Assembly (NCBI GenBank): GCA_036850595.1
Contig: CM072160.1
Location: 8,225,906 to 8,289,905, forward strand
Direction of reading: 5' to 3'
Source: Rhyacichthys aspro
Lineage: Eukaryota > Chordata > Actinopteri > Gobiiformes > Rhyacichthyidae
DNA: 64,000 nt
In this document: positions 12,920 through 23,425 of the stretch, one piece after another
How positions within the stretch are numbered: the stretch's first letter is position 1
How the letters are laid out: each line of letters begins with the position of its first letter
Made by a program: the position numbers and the translations under genes
The notes under the pieces: generated by a model
The model's database searches: none
What the model was told of the DNA's origin: nothing
The model's input: the letters and a program-made list of their open reading frames with translations, nothing else

Positions 12920-14792
12920 GACTGAGTGATTCTCTTTGACATCGGCCAGTCTCTACTTGGAGGAGACTTGCAGAATAAAATCTCTAGACTGCTTTTTATT
13001 GCATGCTGGTAGTGGGTTGCATAAATAATCTAGTGCTGCTGTTAATTTCTTAGACGGTGGTTTTGCAGTACTGCATGCTGGACGGTGTGTGGCAATGTTT
13101 CAGCAGATACTTTGTTATTCAGCTGTTTACTTGAGTCCTTCCTTTTCTCTTTGCCACAGACATCTCTCTTGACAGTCACACAATTGGAATCACTATCAAT
13201 CATTCCCCCCCACAGCTTCATCGATCCTAAGGTACTTGGAGTAGAGTCTGTGGGGAATTCATTCTTTGGATTTGGAAATCTAGGAATGTCGTGGTTTTTC
13301 AAAATGATGTTGTTCTCCCTTGTTAGGTCCCTTGTATTCTTTTAAAGGGAAAGTACCGGTCATCTTCGGTGCTAACCTTTGTTTACAGATTAAACTGGTC
13401 CAAATGCACAAACACAAATGTAGCACATTTCAGAGCTTTACCTAATGTAAACATGATAAAAATCCAGATGACTTATGCTTTCAAGTGAACCTTCTAGCAA
13501 AGGATAGATCACTGTAATGTTGAATGATAAAAAGACTGGAATATGCAGCATATGGAGAACCACTTGATGTTGGATTATTTCTGTTTATAGACACTAAGCC
13601 TATGTTATGATGCAGAATATGTACTTCTAACAGAATATGGGTTGTATGGTGATGGAGAGAGGAATGTTTCATCCAGCACATTTACCCCTGAAATGCAAGA
13701 AGTTTTTGCACACAGATTTGGGGTCAGTTTGTATGTACTTTGTACTTTGCAAAAACATTTAAATTAAAAGGTTACAATGCAAAATTAATTCTAGCAGCAA
13801 TATTTTTCCACTCCTTTTCTAAAAGTGTAATTCATTTTGTATTTTAATACTAAAAGGCTTTTACAAATAAAAAATACTTTTGTTAAAATTGTCCTGTTGT
13901 GTTGTTTCTAGCAAAAATGATTATGCAACTAAACATACTACAGAAAAGCACATTAGAGGCTGTTGTAGCATATAGCAGCTTTATTTATAAATGCTTACAT
14001 TCTCATAAATTATCTCAAACCTTCTGTAGATCTCTTCAATCTCTCATATTGCACTAGCACACATTAAAAGGGGGCAAAGATTAAGACTTTTTTTTTTTTT
14101 CCAAAAACACTGAAAGAGAAGAAATTAAATGTATAAAGGAAAAGTATAGTCAATTTTTTTTAGTGTGCAATCTAAGGGAAATTAATCAAGTTATGAAAAT
14201 TATCTTAAATTTGAAAGGTGGTGTGTTTTCAGTGCTAGCATAGAAATCTTTCAGTGTGGGGTGTCATCATACAGTCTTGCGATCCAATTGCTCTGACTAT
14301 CTTGTAAACTGTCTATAGACAGTAATAGGTGTATAACCAGAGGGACTTTCCAAAATAAATTTTACAAAAAATAAAATAAATAACAAGAGTCTGAAGACTG
14401 ATAGGCACAATGGTCACTAAGCTTTCCTTAGGCGCAGGTTGCTGCTAAAATGTCACATCTTGCAAGCTTCCCGACCCTGGCCTCATTCATGCAGAGAGCA
14501 AAAGTGACTGACAGAATGCCAGATTGGTATTATTGTAGGTCTTACTTTGTTACACTGATTACATTTATATGCTGGGTCCATTGTTTCGCCAAAACAAGTG
14601 ATGTTTTACAGGTCTGATGTCCTATCTCTGACTTAAGGTCTATTAGTTTTTGTTAAACACCACATGTGTCCATTTGACTTCTTTTACAAGTCTTAAGTAA
14701 ACAGAGGCCAGAACAGCAAGATGAGAAGAGCACCTCTTCAAATGTACTGTTGGCTTCACTGTCATGTTAAATAAATGGGGGATACATGCAAC
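12920..14792. other. Convergent 3' ends of fam118b and srpra
   Basis: No coding sequence recognised. AATAAA on the plus strand at 13866-13871 is the best fam118b polyadenylation signal. TTTATT at 13980-13985 gives AATAAA on the minus strand for srpra. If both are used, the two 3' UTRs are roughly 0.95 kb and 0.8 kb and end within about 100 bp of each other. A T-run lies at about 14089-14100. Confidence 0.5.
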
Positions 14793-17700
14793 TTAAGCCT
14801 TCATTAGGGCACTGACCACAGCACGGGCATTGAGGCTGCGCAGATCATTGTAGGTTTGCCCTGTGCCCACAAACACAATGGGCTGGCCTGTGATGTATGT
14901 CATTGAGATGGCAGCACCAACCTGTTACGCAGGAAAACAAAATTAACCCAACAAATGTTAAAATTAAACATTAACAAAATTCTTTTAAATTTTTAATAGA
15001 TTGTTCTAATACCTTGTCATCAATGGTGTCAAACTTAGTGAGAACAATCCCATCAATGAGGCGAGGTCTGTCAGACATGGAATGATCTGCAAGAGCCTGA
15101 TTGAACTTTACCTGTAAACACAGGGGGAAAAAAACAAGATAGCGTTAAAGCAAGTTAAACAACAATGACATCTGCTGGAGACTTAAGAAAAGACTTGAGG
15201 TAAAACCACAGACACTGGAGACGTTTTTTTTTTTTAAATGGCCATTTTCTCTTTCATCTAAGGAAACTTTTAATTACCTAATAGCATATCGTTTGCTATA
15301 ATAATGAATGATCTGTTAAACAAATGAGAAAAGTCATCTAGACTTCATTATCAATGATTTTCATAGATGAGAAAGATCAGCACATACTGGATCTTTGGCC
15401 AATCACATGCTCACTCTTGAATAAGGGTAGTAATGGCTACCAATACGCAGAATGCATTTATTCTTTTGCTGCCTTTGTGGGTTTACTCAGATAAACAGAA
15501 AAATATAAAAGGAGAAAGTGGAAGCAAAGCAAAACGCTGAAAAATATTATATAACAATACAACAAGGCAGAAATAATTAGTGGGTTGTGACAGCCTGACA
15601 CTGAACTCAAAGCTACAAGTTTGAGGTAAGCTCTAAGCTACAGTTTGATATAATGCATTAGTATTTTGAGGTCACAAATTGATCCAGTTTTACTTTTTTC
15701 CCATAAAAGAAAAGCAGGAAAGGTCACCGCTGCTGGCGTTGAGACTGTGACAGAAAAAAATAAAATACGTAATGGACCTTTAACTTTAAACAGCAACAGA
15801 CTGTGTGTGTGGCCTTTGAATGGAGACCAAGCAAGGATAATTACTCACAAACTTCAACAATAGATTTTTCCTTTAAAAGTCATTATGCATATATTATGTG
15901 ACGTGTAATATCTTATTGCATTAATTTAATGAGTGAAACAGTTAACATGATATTACCAACTGATCCACAGCCTCATTGCCCACAAGGGCCTCTCCAACAA
16001 ACAGCACAAGGTCAGGCATGTTAACGGCAATAAGTTTGGCCAGGGCAGTCATTAAGGGGGCATTGTCCTGCATCCGCCCAGCAGTGTCTACCAAAACCAC
16101 ATCAAAGCCCTGGTTGCGGGCTGAAAGACAAGAAACAAATACTTGTCAAAATATCTAAGTGACAGAAATGTTTTAATGAGAATTTCAGAAATTTTCAAAT
16201 TTTTAGAAAACTATTTTTTTTACCATAGGCAATGGCCTCCATGGCAATTCCAGCAGCATCCTTTCCATAACCCTTCTCATAGAGCTGAACTACAGGTCTT
16301 CCTCCATGCTGCTCCGGAGGATGCAGAGAGTTCAGGCGGCGCTGATGAGTGCGTAGCTGCTCCACAGCTCCAGCACGAAAGGTGTCACAGGCTGCAATCA
16401 GTACTGTAAAACCATTCTCAATGAGCCAGTAGGAGATCTAACAAGGATAGAGAGAGGTTTGGAGAAGTACAAATAAATTCATGATTGTATAAATGAGTAA
16501 TATGTAAATATGTTCTTTAAATGCTTAATATGAAACAATAGCACAAATCACCTTGGCCAGGTTTGTTGATTTTCCAACCCCATTGACACCACAAAATGTA
16601 ATGACAAAAGGCCTCCGCTGACTCTGAGCTTCCATGACATCTCGCAGAATATCTACTCTACGCTTTGGCTGCAGGATTTGCACCAATGAGTCTTGAAGGG
16701 CCTGCTTTACTGTTGAAGTCACAGCTAAAGACAAAATCGCAATTACAGTATAAAGCAAATACTTTTACGTTAACCTTGTTTTCAACACAGCTGACAGACA
16801 TGTTCTAAGATTAGTAGCTCTGTTATAAATGCATTTGACAAATACATTTTTGGCTTTCATCAATCAAAAGAGGACTCACTGGTGAATGTGCCCATGACCT
16901 TGCCCTCCAGTTTTTTTGCTACAGACTCACAGAGCTGGGAGGCAATGTCGGCAGCTACATTCTTTGCTAAAGGGTGATAAAGTAAAAAATGACAGTCAAC
17001 TTAAAATGTGGTAGAAAATCAATTGTGAGAAAATGAAAGACTGTATACCAATGAGGTGGTCCCTCATCTTCTCTAACACTGACTCCATATCTTCCCGAGC
17101 CAAACTCTTGGAGCCCACCAGACCCTTCAGCATCCCAAACATACCACCAAAACCACTGCCCTTTTTGGAGCTGAGATGAGGCAAAATGCTTTAGTAAAAC
17201 AGTCTGTAATCAGTCTATGAAAATACTATACCCCATTAAAACAGTCAGATAATTACCTTGCCTTACTTGCTTGACTGACAACTACTTTTTCCTCTTCTTC
17301 AATGTCTTCCTCCTCCTCCTCACTGGACTCATAATCAACAGATTGCAGGTCTCCCTTCATAGAGCTCAGCTGCATTCCCTAAAACACATTCAATGGCATT
17401 AATTTAGATGCAAAAATACATTTTGATGTATTTTAAATAATTCCTTGTGTACATACAACATCAATTTGTGCCTCCTGATTCTGGTCAGTGCCATTGGAAG
17501 CATTATCTCCATTTCTTTCACTGTAGTCCAAATCCTTGGTGCTGCTACCACCCATGTCCCAAACACGCATTTGTTTTTCCTTGGGTTTCTGAGGCTTAGG
17601 GGACTTACTGTGAGAAATATGGGTTAAAGAGAAAAAAAAAACAGATTTCTAATTGCTTAATGTAATAACACAAAATACAATCAATCCTACAACCTTATTT

Positions 17701-18963
17701 CTGTAAATCGAGACTTCAAACTATTCTGTCATCTTGCCAACTTGGGTCAACTATGCAATTAAACTGTCTACGGATATAACTTTTTCTTACGTTTGTTTTT
17801 CAACAGGCCCTGCAATGCGTTTGCGAAAGAATTCCTCTCTCTTCTTTTGCATTATCTCTTCTGCTGTTAATCCCTGGTTACCATTTTCAGTCGCCTTCTG
17901 ACTGGATGATGATGTCTTTCCTTGATCCACTTTAGCTGGCTCAGCTGAAGGAGCTACAGAAGAGCAATAATATTATATTATTATTATTATTATTAAGAAA
18001 TTAAGCAGTATCACTTTCATTACTCACCCTCTTTTTTGGTACTTTTATTCTTCTTGCCACCATGTTCCTTGCCTTTCTCTCCACCCTTTGTCTCAATCAT
18101 TGACTTCACAGTTTTTTGAGATTTATCAGACTCCTTAAAGGTTCGCATGGTGGCAGGGCTTCGAGCTTTGCTGCTCTCCTCTGCCTCCCTTAATATGCCA
18201 GCAAGAATGGAAAAAATATATATATAAATGAATTAACAACAAACATTTCTGGGCTACAATTTGCAGCCATTTCTAATATATATCTGCATAAACACAATGA
18301 TGCTACTTACTTAAGAAGCATTTTGAAATCATCCTCAAAATCAAAGTTGTTGTTGAGTAGTTTTAATGCCCCCTTTTGCTCCAGTTCATTCTTATAACGA
18401 TCTCTAAAATGAAGCTGGACATCATCTATGAACTTGTCCACATATGTCAACGTCAGGATCTTTTGAAAACCCACCTAAAGTAACAACAGTAATGGAAAAA
18501 TAAGCACTATCAGCATCGAGCTATTTGAAAATAACCTTAATTTTCAGGTATTCACTTGAATTTCACAATTCACTTGGCAAAGTGAGAAACTTACCACAAA
18601 TATTAGCTCAAACTCATTGTCCAACTTGTATTTCAGACTTAGGGCTTCATGGTTGTATATATTCTTCCCGCTACGCTCCTGTAATATCACAATCCGAACA
18701 GGTTAATGGGACTAAACATTTTTTGGATGTAAGCACTTAGTTTTTTGACAGTCCTTGCGCAATATGCTACATGGCTATTAGCTTTAGCTATTCGCTGTGT
18801 AAATGTTATAAGCAAAGCCTATAACAGGTAAACTACTTACCTGAAGGATAACGGAGCGGATAAGGGCGTTCACAGGTCCAGTAAATGATTCAGTGACTCC
18901 TGCTCCCTGAAAACACCACAGTACTATCCCCCCTTTGCTGAAGATGGTGAAAAAGTCTAGCAT
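14793..18963 (-). CDS. srpra: SRPRA, signal recognition particle receptor subunit alpha, complete
   Basis: Fourteen coding exons read on the minus strand: 18963-18841, 18678-18595, 18474-18311, 18188-18028, 17953-17791, 17607-17457, 17378-17257, 17170-17049, 16966-16880, 16724-16552, 16437-16224, 16120-15957, 15111-15013, 14921-14793. They join in frame to 651 residues (human 638). The N-terminal longin-like SRX domain begins MLDFFTIFSKGG and binds SRPRB at the ER membrane. A charged linker follows, with a Glu-rich run and the conserved GGMFGMLKGLVGSKSL. The NG GTPase domain has the P-loop GVNGVGKST (438-446), DTAGR (533-537), TKFD (601-604) and the C-terminal FVGTGQTYNDLRSLNA. It docks ribosome-SRP complexes at the ER through reciprocal GTP hydrolysis with SRP54. 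Every GTPase motif is intact. The gene is divergent from tirap and convergent with fam118b; the latter arrangement is as in human. Confidence 0.98.
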
Positions 18964-19756
18964 CTTGAGTCCACGAACCTAACTACAAGGGGTTTAAAAA
19001 GAACACAGAAGAAAACATCATATCGGTGCTACAAACATATGTTCATAACTACAACTAAAGTCAAAATAACTACTTCTGAATTCATTCAGTCCTACCAAAA
19101 AATAGATGAACAGATTTATCTCCACAAACAGGTACAGTCCACTACAGTGCAAACAGTATGAGACCGTGGATGTATTTGAGACACGTCAGATGCAGAACCG
19201 GAAGTTGATGCCGTCTTCCGGGGGCTTCCACGCATGCGTACCTGCTGCAATTAAGGCAAATCGCTGACAGTAAATAGTGGGCGAATAGGGGCGAATACAC
19301 GGCTGGATGGCTTCACATTGCACCAGAAGACAGCCTGTCATTTTATTGCATTCCTCAGTTTGAAGTGAAATACAGATCTATTTAGTCTGCTTACTTAGTT
19401 TAGCAAGTATAATGAGAGCAACAGGCCACTGGAAAGGTTAATACCTATTGAAACGTGAACAGGACGGGACTTTCCTTTTGTGTGCCGTACCTGTATTTAG
19501 CCTACAGGGGGAACGGTCTTGGCTTAGTGATGTACGAAATTTGACACTTTGCTTAGCTCCCATAGTTGACTGCTTCAACACAGCCGTTAGGGACTTCCTC
19601 TTACTTCTGGTCACGACACTTGACAAAGATTTCACTTTGTCTTTCTTTCATGCTCTAAATAAGACAGGCACTTTGGGGCATAAGACAAAGGTATTGAGGT
19701 TTGTCTGGAATTCTGCTGAAAATGTCATAAACAGACATGACAATGAAGTCCACAAT
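18964..19756. promoter_or_regulatory. Putative shared bidirectional promoter of srpra and tirap
   Basis: srpra (minus) and tirap (plus) start 793 bp apart, head to head. In the middle are ACCGGAAGT at 19197-19205 and an opposite-strand copy, CTTCCGG, at 19215-19221. Both match the ETS/GABP consensus. ACGCATGCGT at 19230-19239 matches the palindromic NRF1 core. Clustered ETS and NRF1 sites without an obvious TATA box are typical of housekeeping bidirectional promoters. Transcription start sites are inferred, not seen. The tirap 5' UTR probably begins downstream of about 19250. Confidence 0.6.
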
Positions 19757-20966
19757 ATGCAGGGTGAGTGTAAATGCTTTTTAATTTAATATTTTTGTTT
19801 TTGTTATTCTTTAGTAACTTATACAAAGCCTTAATAAATATATTTAGGAAAAGCTGATCATCAATTATTAGTAATATAATTATATATACTATAATTTTAC
19901 GAGCTAACATTTTTCATAAAATGTGGAAAATGCTTACAAATAGAAAGTCATATCAAGATTTCCCCTCTTAAAGTGGTTATATCTCATGAGCCCCCAGGTC
20001 ACATTTTTGACATTTATTTATAACTTATACCTCAGGAGGAGCTCAGCCTCCTTCACACACTCAAACAACGGTTCTTAAAGTATTCTAACATGAAGACAGG
20101 ACTGTGATTTGAGCTGTGTAGTGGTTAGAAATGTAGCTGAACTTTTTCTTCATTTTGTCACAGTGCAAAAGTGTAGGTATGAATGGACAAATCACAAATA
20201 CCTGGCAAGTAAGTAATAATTATTTTCCTATGTTTCAGGGTTGTTTCATAAACTTTTTAAATCAAAGGTTTCTTTGTCATCACAAGTTGAAAAATCATGT
20301 GACAGCAACACATCAACCTCCACTAAAGTTACTGCATCTTATTCAAGATCAGCTTCCTCTCAGCACCAGTCCCTTCTAAACTCTCCACTAAGATGGACTC
20401 GGCAATATGATGTGTTTGTTTGCCACAGTCGCAAAGAAAGTGACACTAAAGAGGCTGAACGTCTTGTTTCATACCTGGAGGCTTCACCTCGTAGTTTCAG
20501 GTGCTATTTATCACACAGGGACTCCTGTCCAGGGGGAGCCATTCCTACAGAATTATGTCAGGCTGTGCAGAACAGCCACATTAAAGTTCTTCTTATCACC
20601 CCTCACTTCCTGACAGATGAGTGGTGCATCTATGTGATGCACCAAGCTTTGGCAGATGGACCTATGTCTAATCGGATGATTCCTTTAGTTCAAAACTTAC
20701 TGCATTCTGAGTATCCTCAGGAGCTAAAAGTTTACTCCTACTCTGACCTAAGCCGAAGCCCAGAGCGGTGTTATGCACTGGTTAATATGACTGTTCTCCA
20801 GTGTAAGTAATCACTTTCTGAACCAGACCAAAATTAATCACATGAAATCTGATATATGAATTTATAGTCTCTCTCTTTTTTAGACCTGAAAGATTTGGTT
20901 CAAAATGAGAAGACCCTTGACGGCAGCAGTGGACCCTCTGTGGATTATATGGGAAATTCAGCATAA
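19757..20966 (+). CDS. tirap: TIRAP (MAL), TIR-domain adaptor of Toll-like receptor signalling
   Basis: Model: 19757-19763 (ATG CAG G), 20239-20802, 20884-20966 (TAA at 20964-20966), in frame, 217 residues (human 221). The N-terminus MQGLFHKLFKSK is basic and amphipathic, which fits the phosphoinositide-binding, membrane-targeting segment of TIRAP. A Ser/Thr-rich linker leads to the TIR domain (about 55-190): box 1 YDVFVCHS (59-66), box 2/BB loop RDSCPGGAI with Pro100, then VLLITPHFLTDEWC. TIRAP bridges TLR2/TLR4-type receptors to MyD88 at membranes. The strong donor (gtgagt at 19764) and acceptor (cag at 20236-20238) give the right phase. The only uncertain part is the start: an alternative exon, about 20162-20209, with a weaker donor would give a different N-terminus. 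In human FOXRED1 lies between SRPRA and TIRAP; it is absent here. Confidence 0.9.
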
Positions 20967-21830
20967 CAAAAGACATAAATCCATTAAAACAGTCTTTTCA
21001 GTTGGATTGAATTTTAAATTTTGGACTAATTTAACTAAAACTTAATGTAACTTGTTTATATTCCTGCAACTTTGACTTAAGTTTTAGTTTGTGGAAAATC
21101 AACATTGTATTTGTGCTTTGGATTTTCTCTAGAACTGAACTTTCAGATGTAGAGATGTGTGTTGACCTACATCACATTATTGCTTCATGGTAAGATTTAT
21201 ATCAAAGGACTGATTTTTAGAGTGATTTATGGCAGGGAAATTTTTTGAAAATCTAACGTATATATAGATCAGCCTATGTTGATATGTTTAAGTTCAAAAT
21301 GATTGTTTAAACAATATATATTTGTTTCCATTTTATCACAATATTCAGAGGAAATCATAATTTCCATAACATTTCATTAAGCATTTGTTTAAACAAAATA
21401 TAAACATACCATGTTTTGTTGAAATATTTTGCAAAAATTCAGACATTACTTTATGATTTTTCATTGGTTAAAATATTATTGTGAAGATTACATGCATGAT
21501 GAAAATGACATCTTTTGATGGAAAGGACATGTCTCCAAATTCTTTATTGAGAAATTGACATTTTTTGTCCAAAATGTATATTATTTTCTGGACTTAGCCA
21601 TGTATGTCAATTAAAATAAAGCAGAAAATTCAGTGTCAAAACTGTTATTGTCATTTCCATCCCTCAGGTCATGTGACCCCAAAAACGCATGGCAATGACT
21701 GTTGTAGAAATGACATTTTGTCACATTTTGTAAAAATTCTCACTGTCCATTAGCATGTCTTTAGTCATTTTTTTAAGAGTTAGTATTATATATAGGCCTA
21801 CTCAAAATCCGTAACATAATATAATAACAT

Positions 21831-21832
21831 TA

Positions 21833-21885
<53 letters not shown>
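21831..21885. repeat. (TA)n microsatellite
   Basis: About 27 TA units, interrupted once by a CA step near 21850. Simple-sequence DNA, likely length-polymorphic. Confidence 0.95.
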
Positions 21886-21888
<3 letters not shown>

Positions 21889-22738
21889 GGTATGTGAGGC
21901 AGAAAAGTGTTTTTGTTTTCTTTGTATCTGCCAAGAACTCAAAAATCACCGTAGTTGGGAAATCGTGTTCCGTGCTCATCGTATGATTTTAGCCTCCTGT
22001 TTATCACAAAACATCCATGGTTCTGTTCCAAATCTATTATTGACTGTTTTTGCCACTAGATGTCGCATTTTCCTTCATCATCCAACTCATTGTCAAACTA
22101 AATACACAGCACTAAGACACAATCTACTGCTTAAATATATAGATTAAGACTAAGCACTAGATGACTTCTTTTGTGGTAATAAAAATAGTAGGCTACATAC
22201 AGACTCTTGGTGATATAAACAACAATGTTATTATAACAATGTGGATGCATATAGCTGGAAGGCCTCTGAGCAGATTTCTTCCAGCATCCACGTTCAGACG
22301 TAAGTAAGAGCTGCTCTGGACCACCAAAAGTCTAGTTAGGTTTTTATCTGGTGAATAAACTATGCTGGACTATTAAAGCACCTGTTGTTTTAATTGAAGG
22401 AATCAGGAGATTCAAACATTTTATGGGTTTTTAAACCTGTGAGACATGGGAAGGCTGGAGGCACAGGCTGAATTTGTGAAACAGTCTTATTGTTCCGGTC
22501 TAACCCTGTGGCCTCTCTTAGATTAGCTCTGTTTGCATTTAGGGTGATGTACTCGCTTGGACTGCCATTTGTGCGAAGATAAAAACATTTGCTCAGAAAC
22601 TTTTCTTAATTTCTTCATGGTCTTCATCTTTATTCCATGTTAAGGAGCAAGTAGGATAAATAAGTTAACGGTATTTTATAGGCACCATAACTTAAATGAA
22701 AAGCTTTGCACCACCGTTTTCAATTCAGAGCCATCAAA

Positions 22739-22763
22739 TATAAATAAATAAATAAATAAATAA

Positions 22764-22839
<76 letters not shown>
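22739..22839. repeat. Compound (TAAA)n-(TA)n microsatellite
   Basis: A block of TAAA/AAAT units (to about 22768) passes directly into about 35 TA units. Together with the TA tract near 21.85 kb it brackets a region likely to be hard to sequence and assemble. Confidence 0.95.
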
Positions 22840-22842
<3 letters not shown>

Positions 22843-22999
22843 AAATAAACATAAATCATCTTTCCATGCATGTAAACTGCTCTACCCCATAAAACTCACT
22901 GGTCAATACAAAATCTCAAAGTGCAAACAAAGGAAGACAAAAAAAAACAACTCTCCAGATGTTTCCTGTGTGCTAAATGTCCAGTGCATCGACATTGGG

Positions 23000-23425
23000 C
23001 GGGTCATAAGATCCAATCCAACGCCAAACCATGCGGAGTCTATCACAAATACTTTCCCTTTTCTTTTCTTCTTTTTTTTCGTTTTACATGGATGACAGTG
23101 GGCTCTTTTTCTACGACGAGCGCATGCAACCAGATGCGCATGCGTACCGTTGTTGGAGAAGAAAGCTCTGTATCAGAGTGAAAGGACTCGTGCCATCACA
23201 GCAGCTACTTTTGCTTGAGTTGTTGTGTTCACGTGTTTTTTCGAAGGCATGCACCGTCATGGTCGCATTCCATCTCTGTGAAGTGTGTGGACGCGCTGCA
23301 CGCACACGCGCCGTGTTCAAGCTGTGAATCTCTTCGAAAGCGACGTGAACTTGGCTGCAACATCATTGTAGAGAACAACAGGCTTGCTCCACGGATTAAA
23401 GCTCATCTGAAGGGCCGCGCCGCTG
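23000..23425 (+). promoter_or_regulatory. Putative st3gal4 promoter and non-coding first exon
   Basis: This stretch is clearly richer in G+C and CpG than its surroundings and contains GCGCATGCGT (23136-23145), a perfect NRF1-type core. It ends in a strong splice donor (gctg|gtaagt, intron from 23426). The open frames across it show no protein similarity, so it is best read as an unmethylated promoter with a 5' UTR exon. Assignment to st3gal4, the next plus-strand gene, is an inference from position. Confidence 0.55.

Larger units (their letters stand above)
20967..23000 (+). other. tirap 3' UTR and intergenic, repeat-bearing DNA
   Basis: No coding sequence recognised. AATAAA at 21615-21620 is a good tirap polyadenylation signal, giving a 3' UTR of about 0.65 kb. 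Inside that UTR are two 14-bp palindromes centred on GTTTAAAC (21302-21315 and 21384-21397). AT microsatellites follow at 21831-21885 and 22739-22839. DCPS, which separates TIRAP and ST3GAL4 in human, is not present. Confidence 0.5.
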
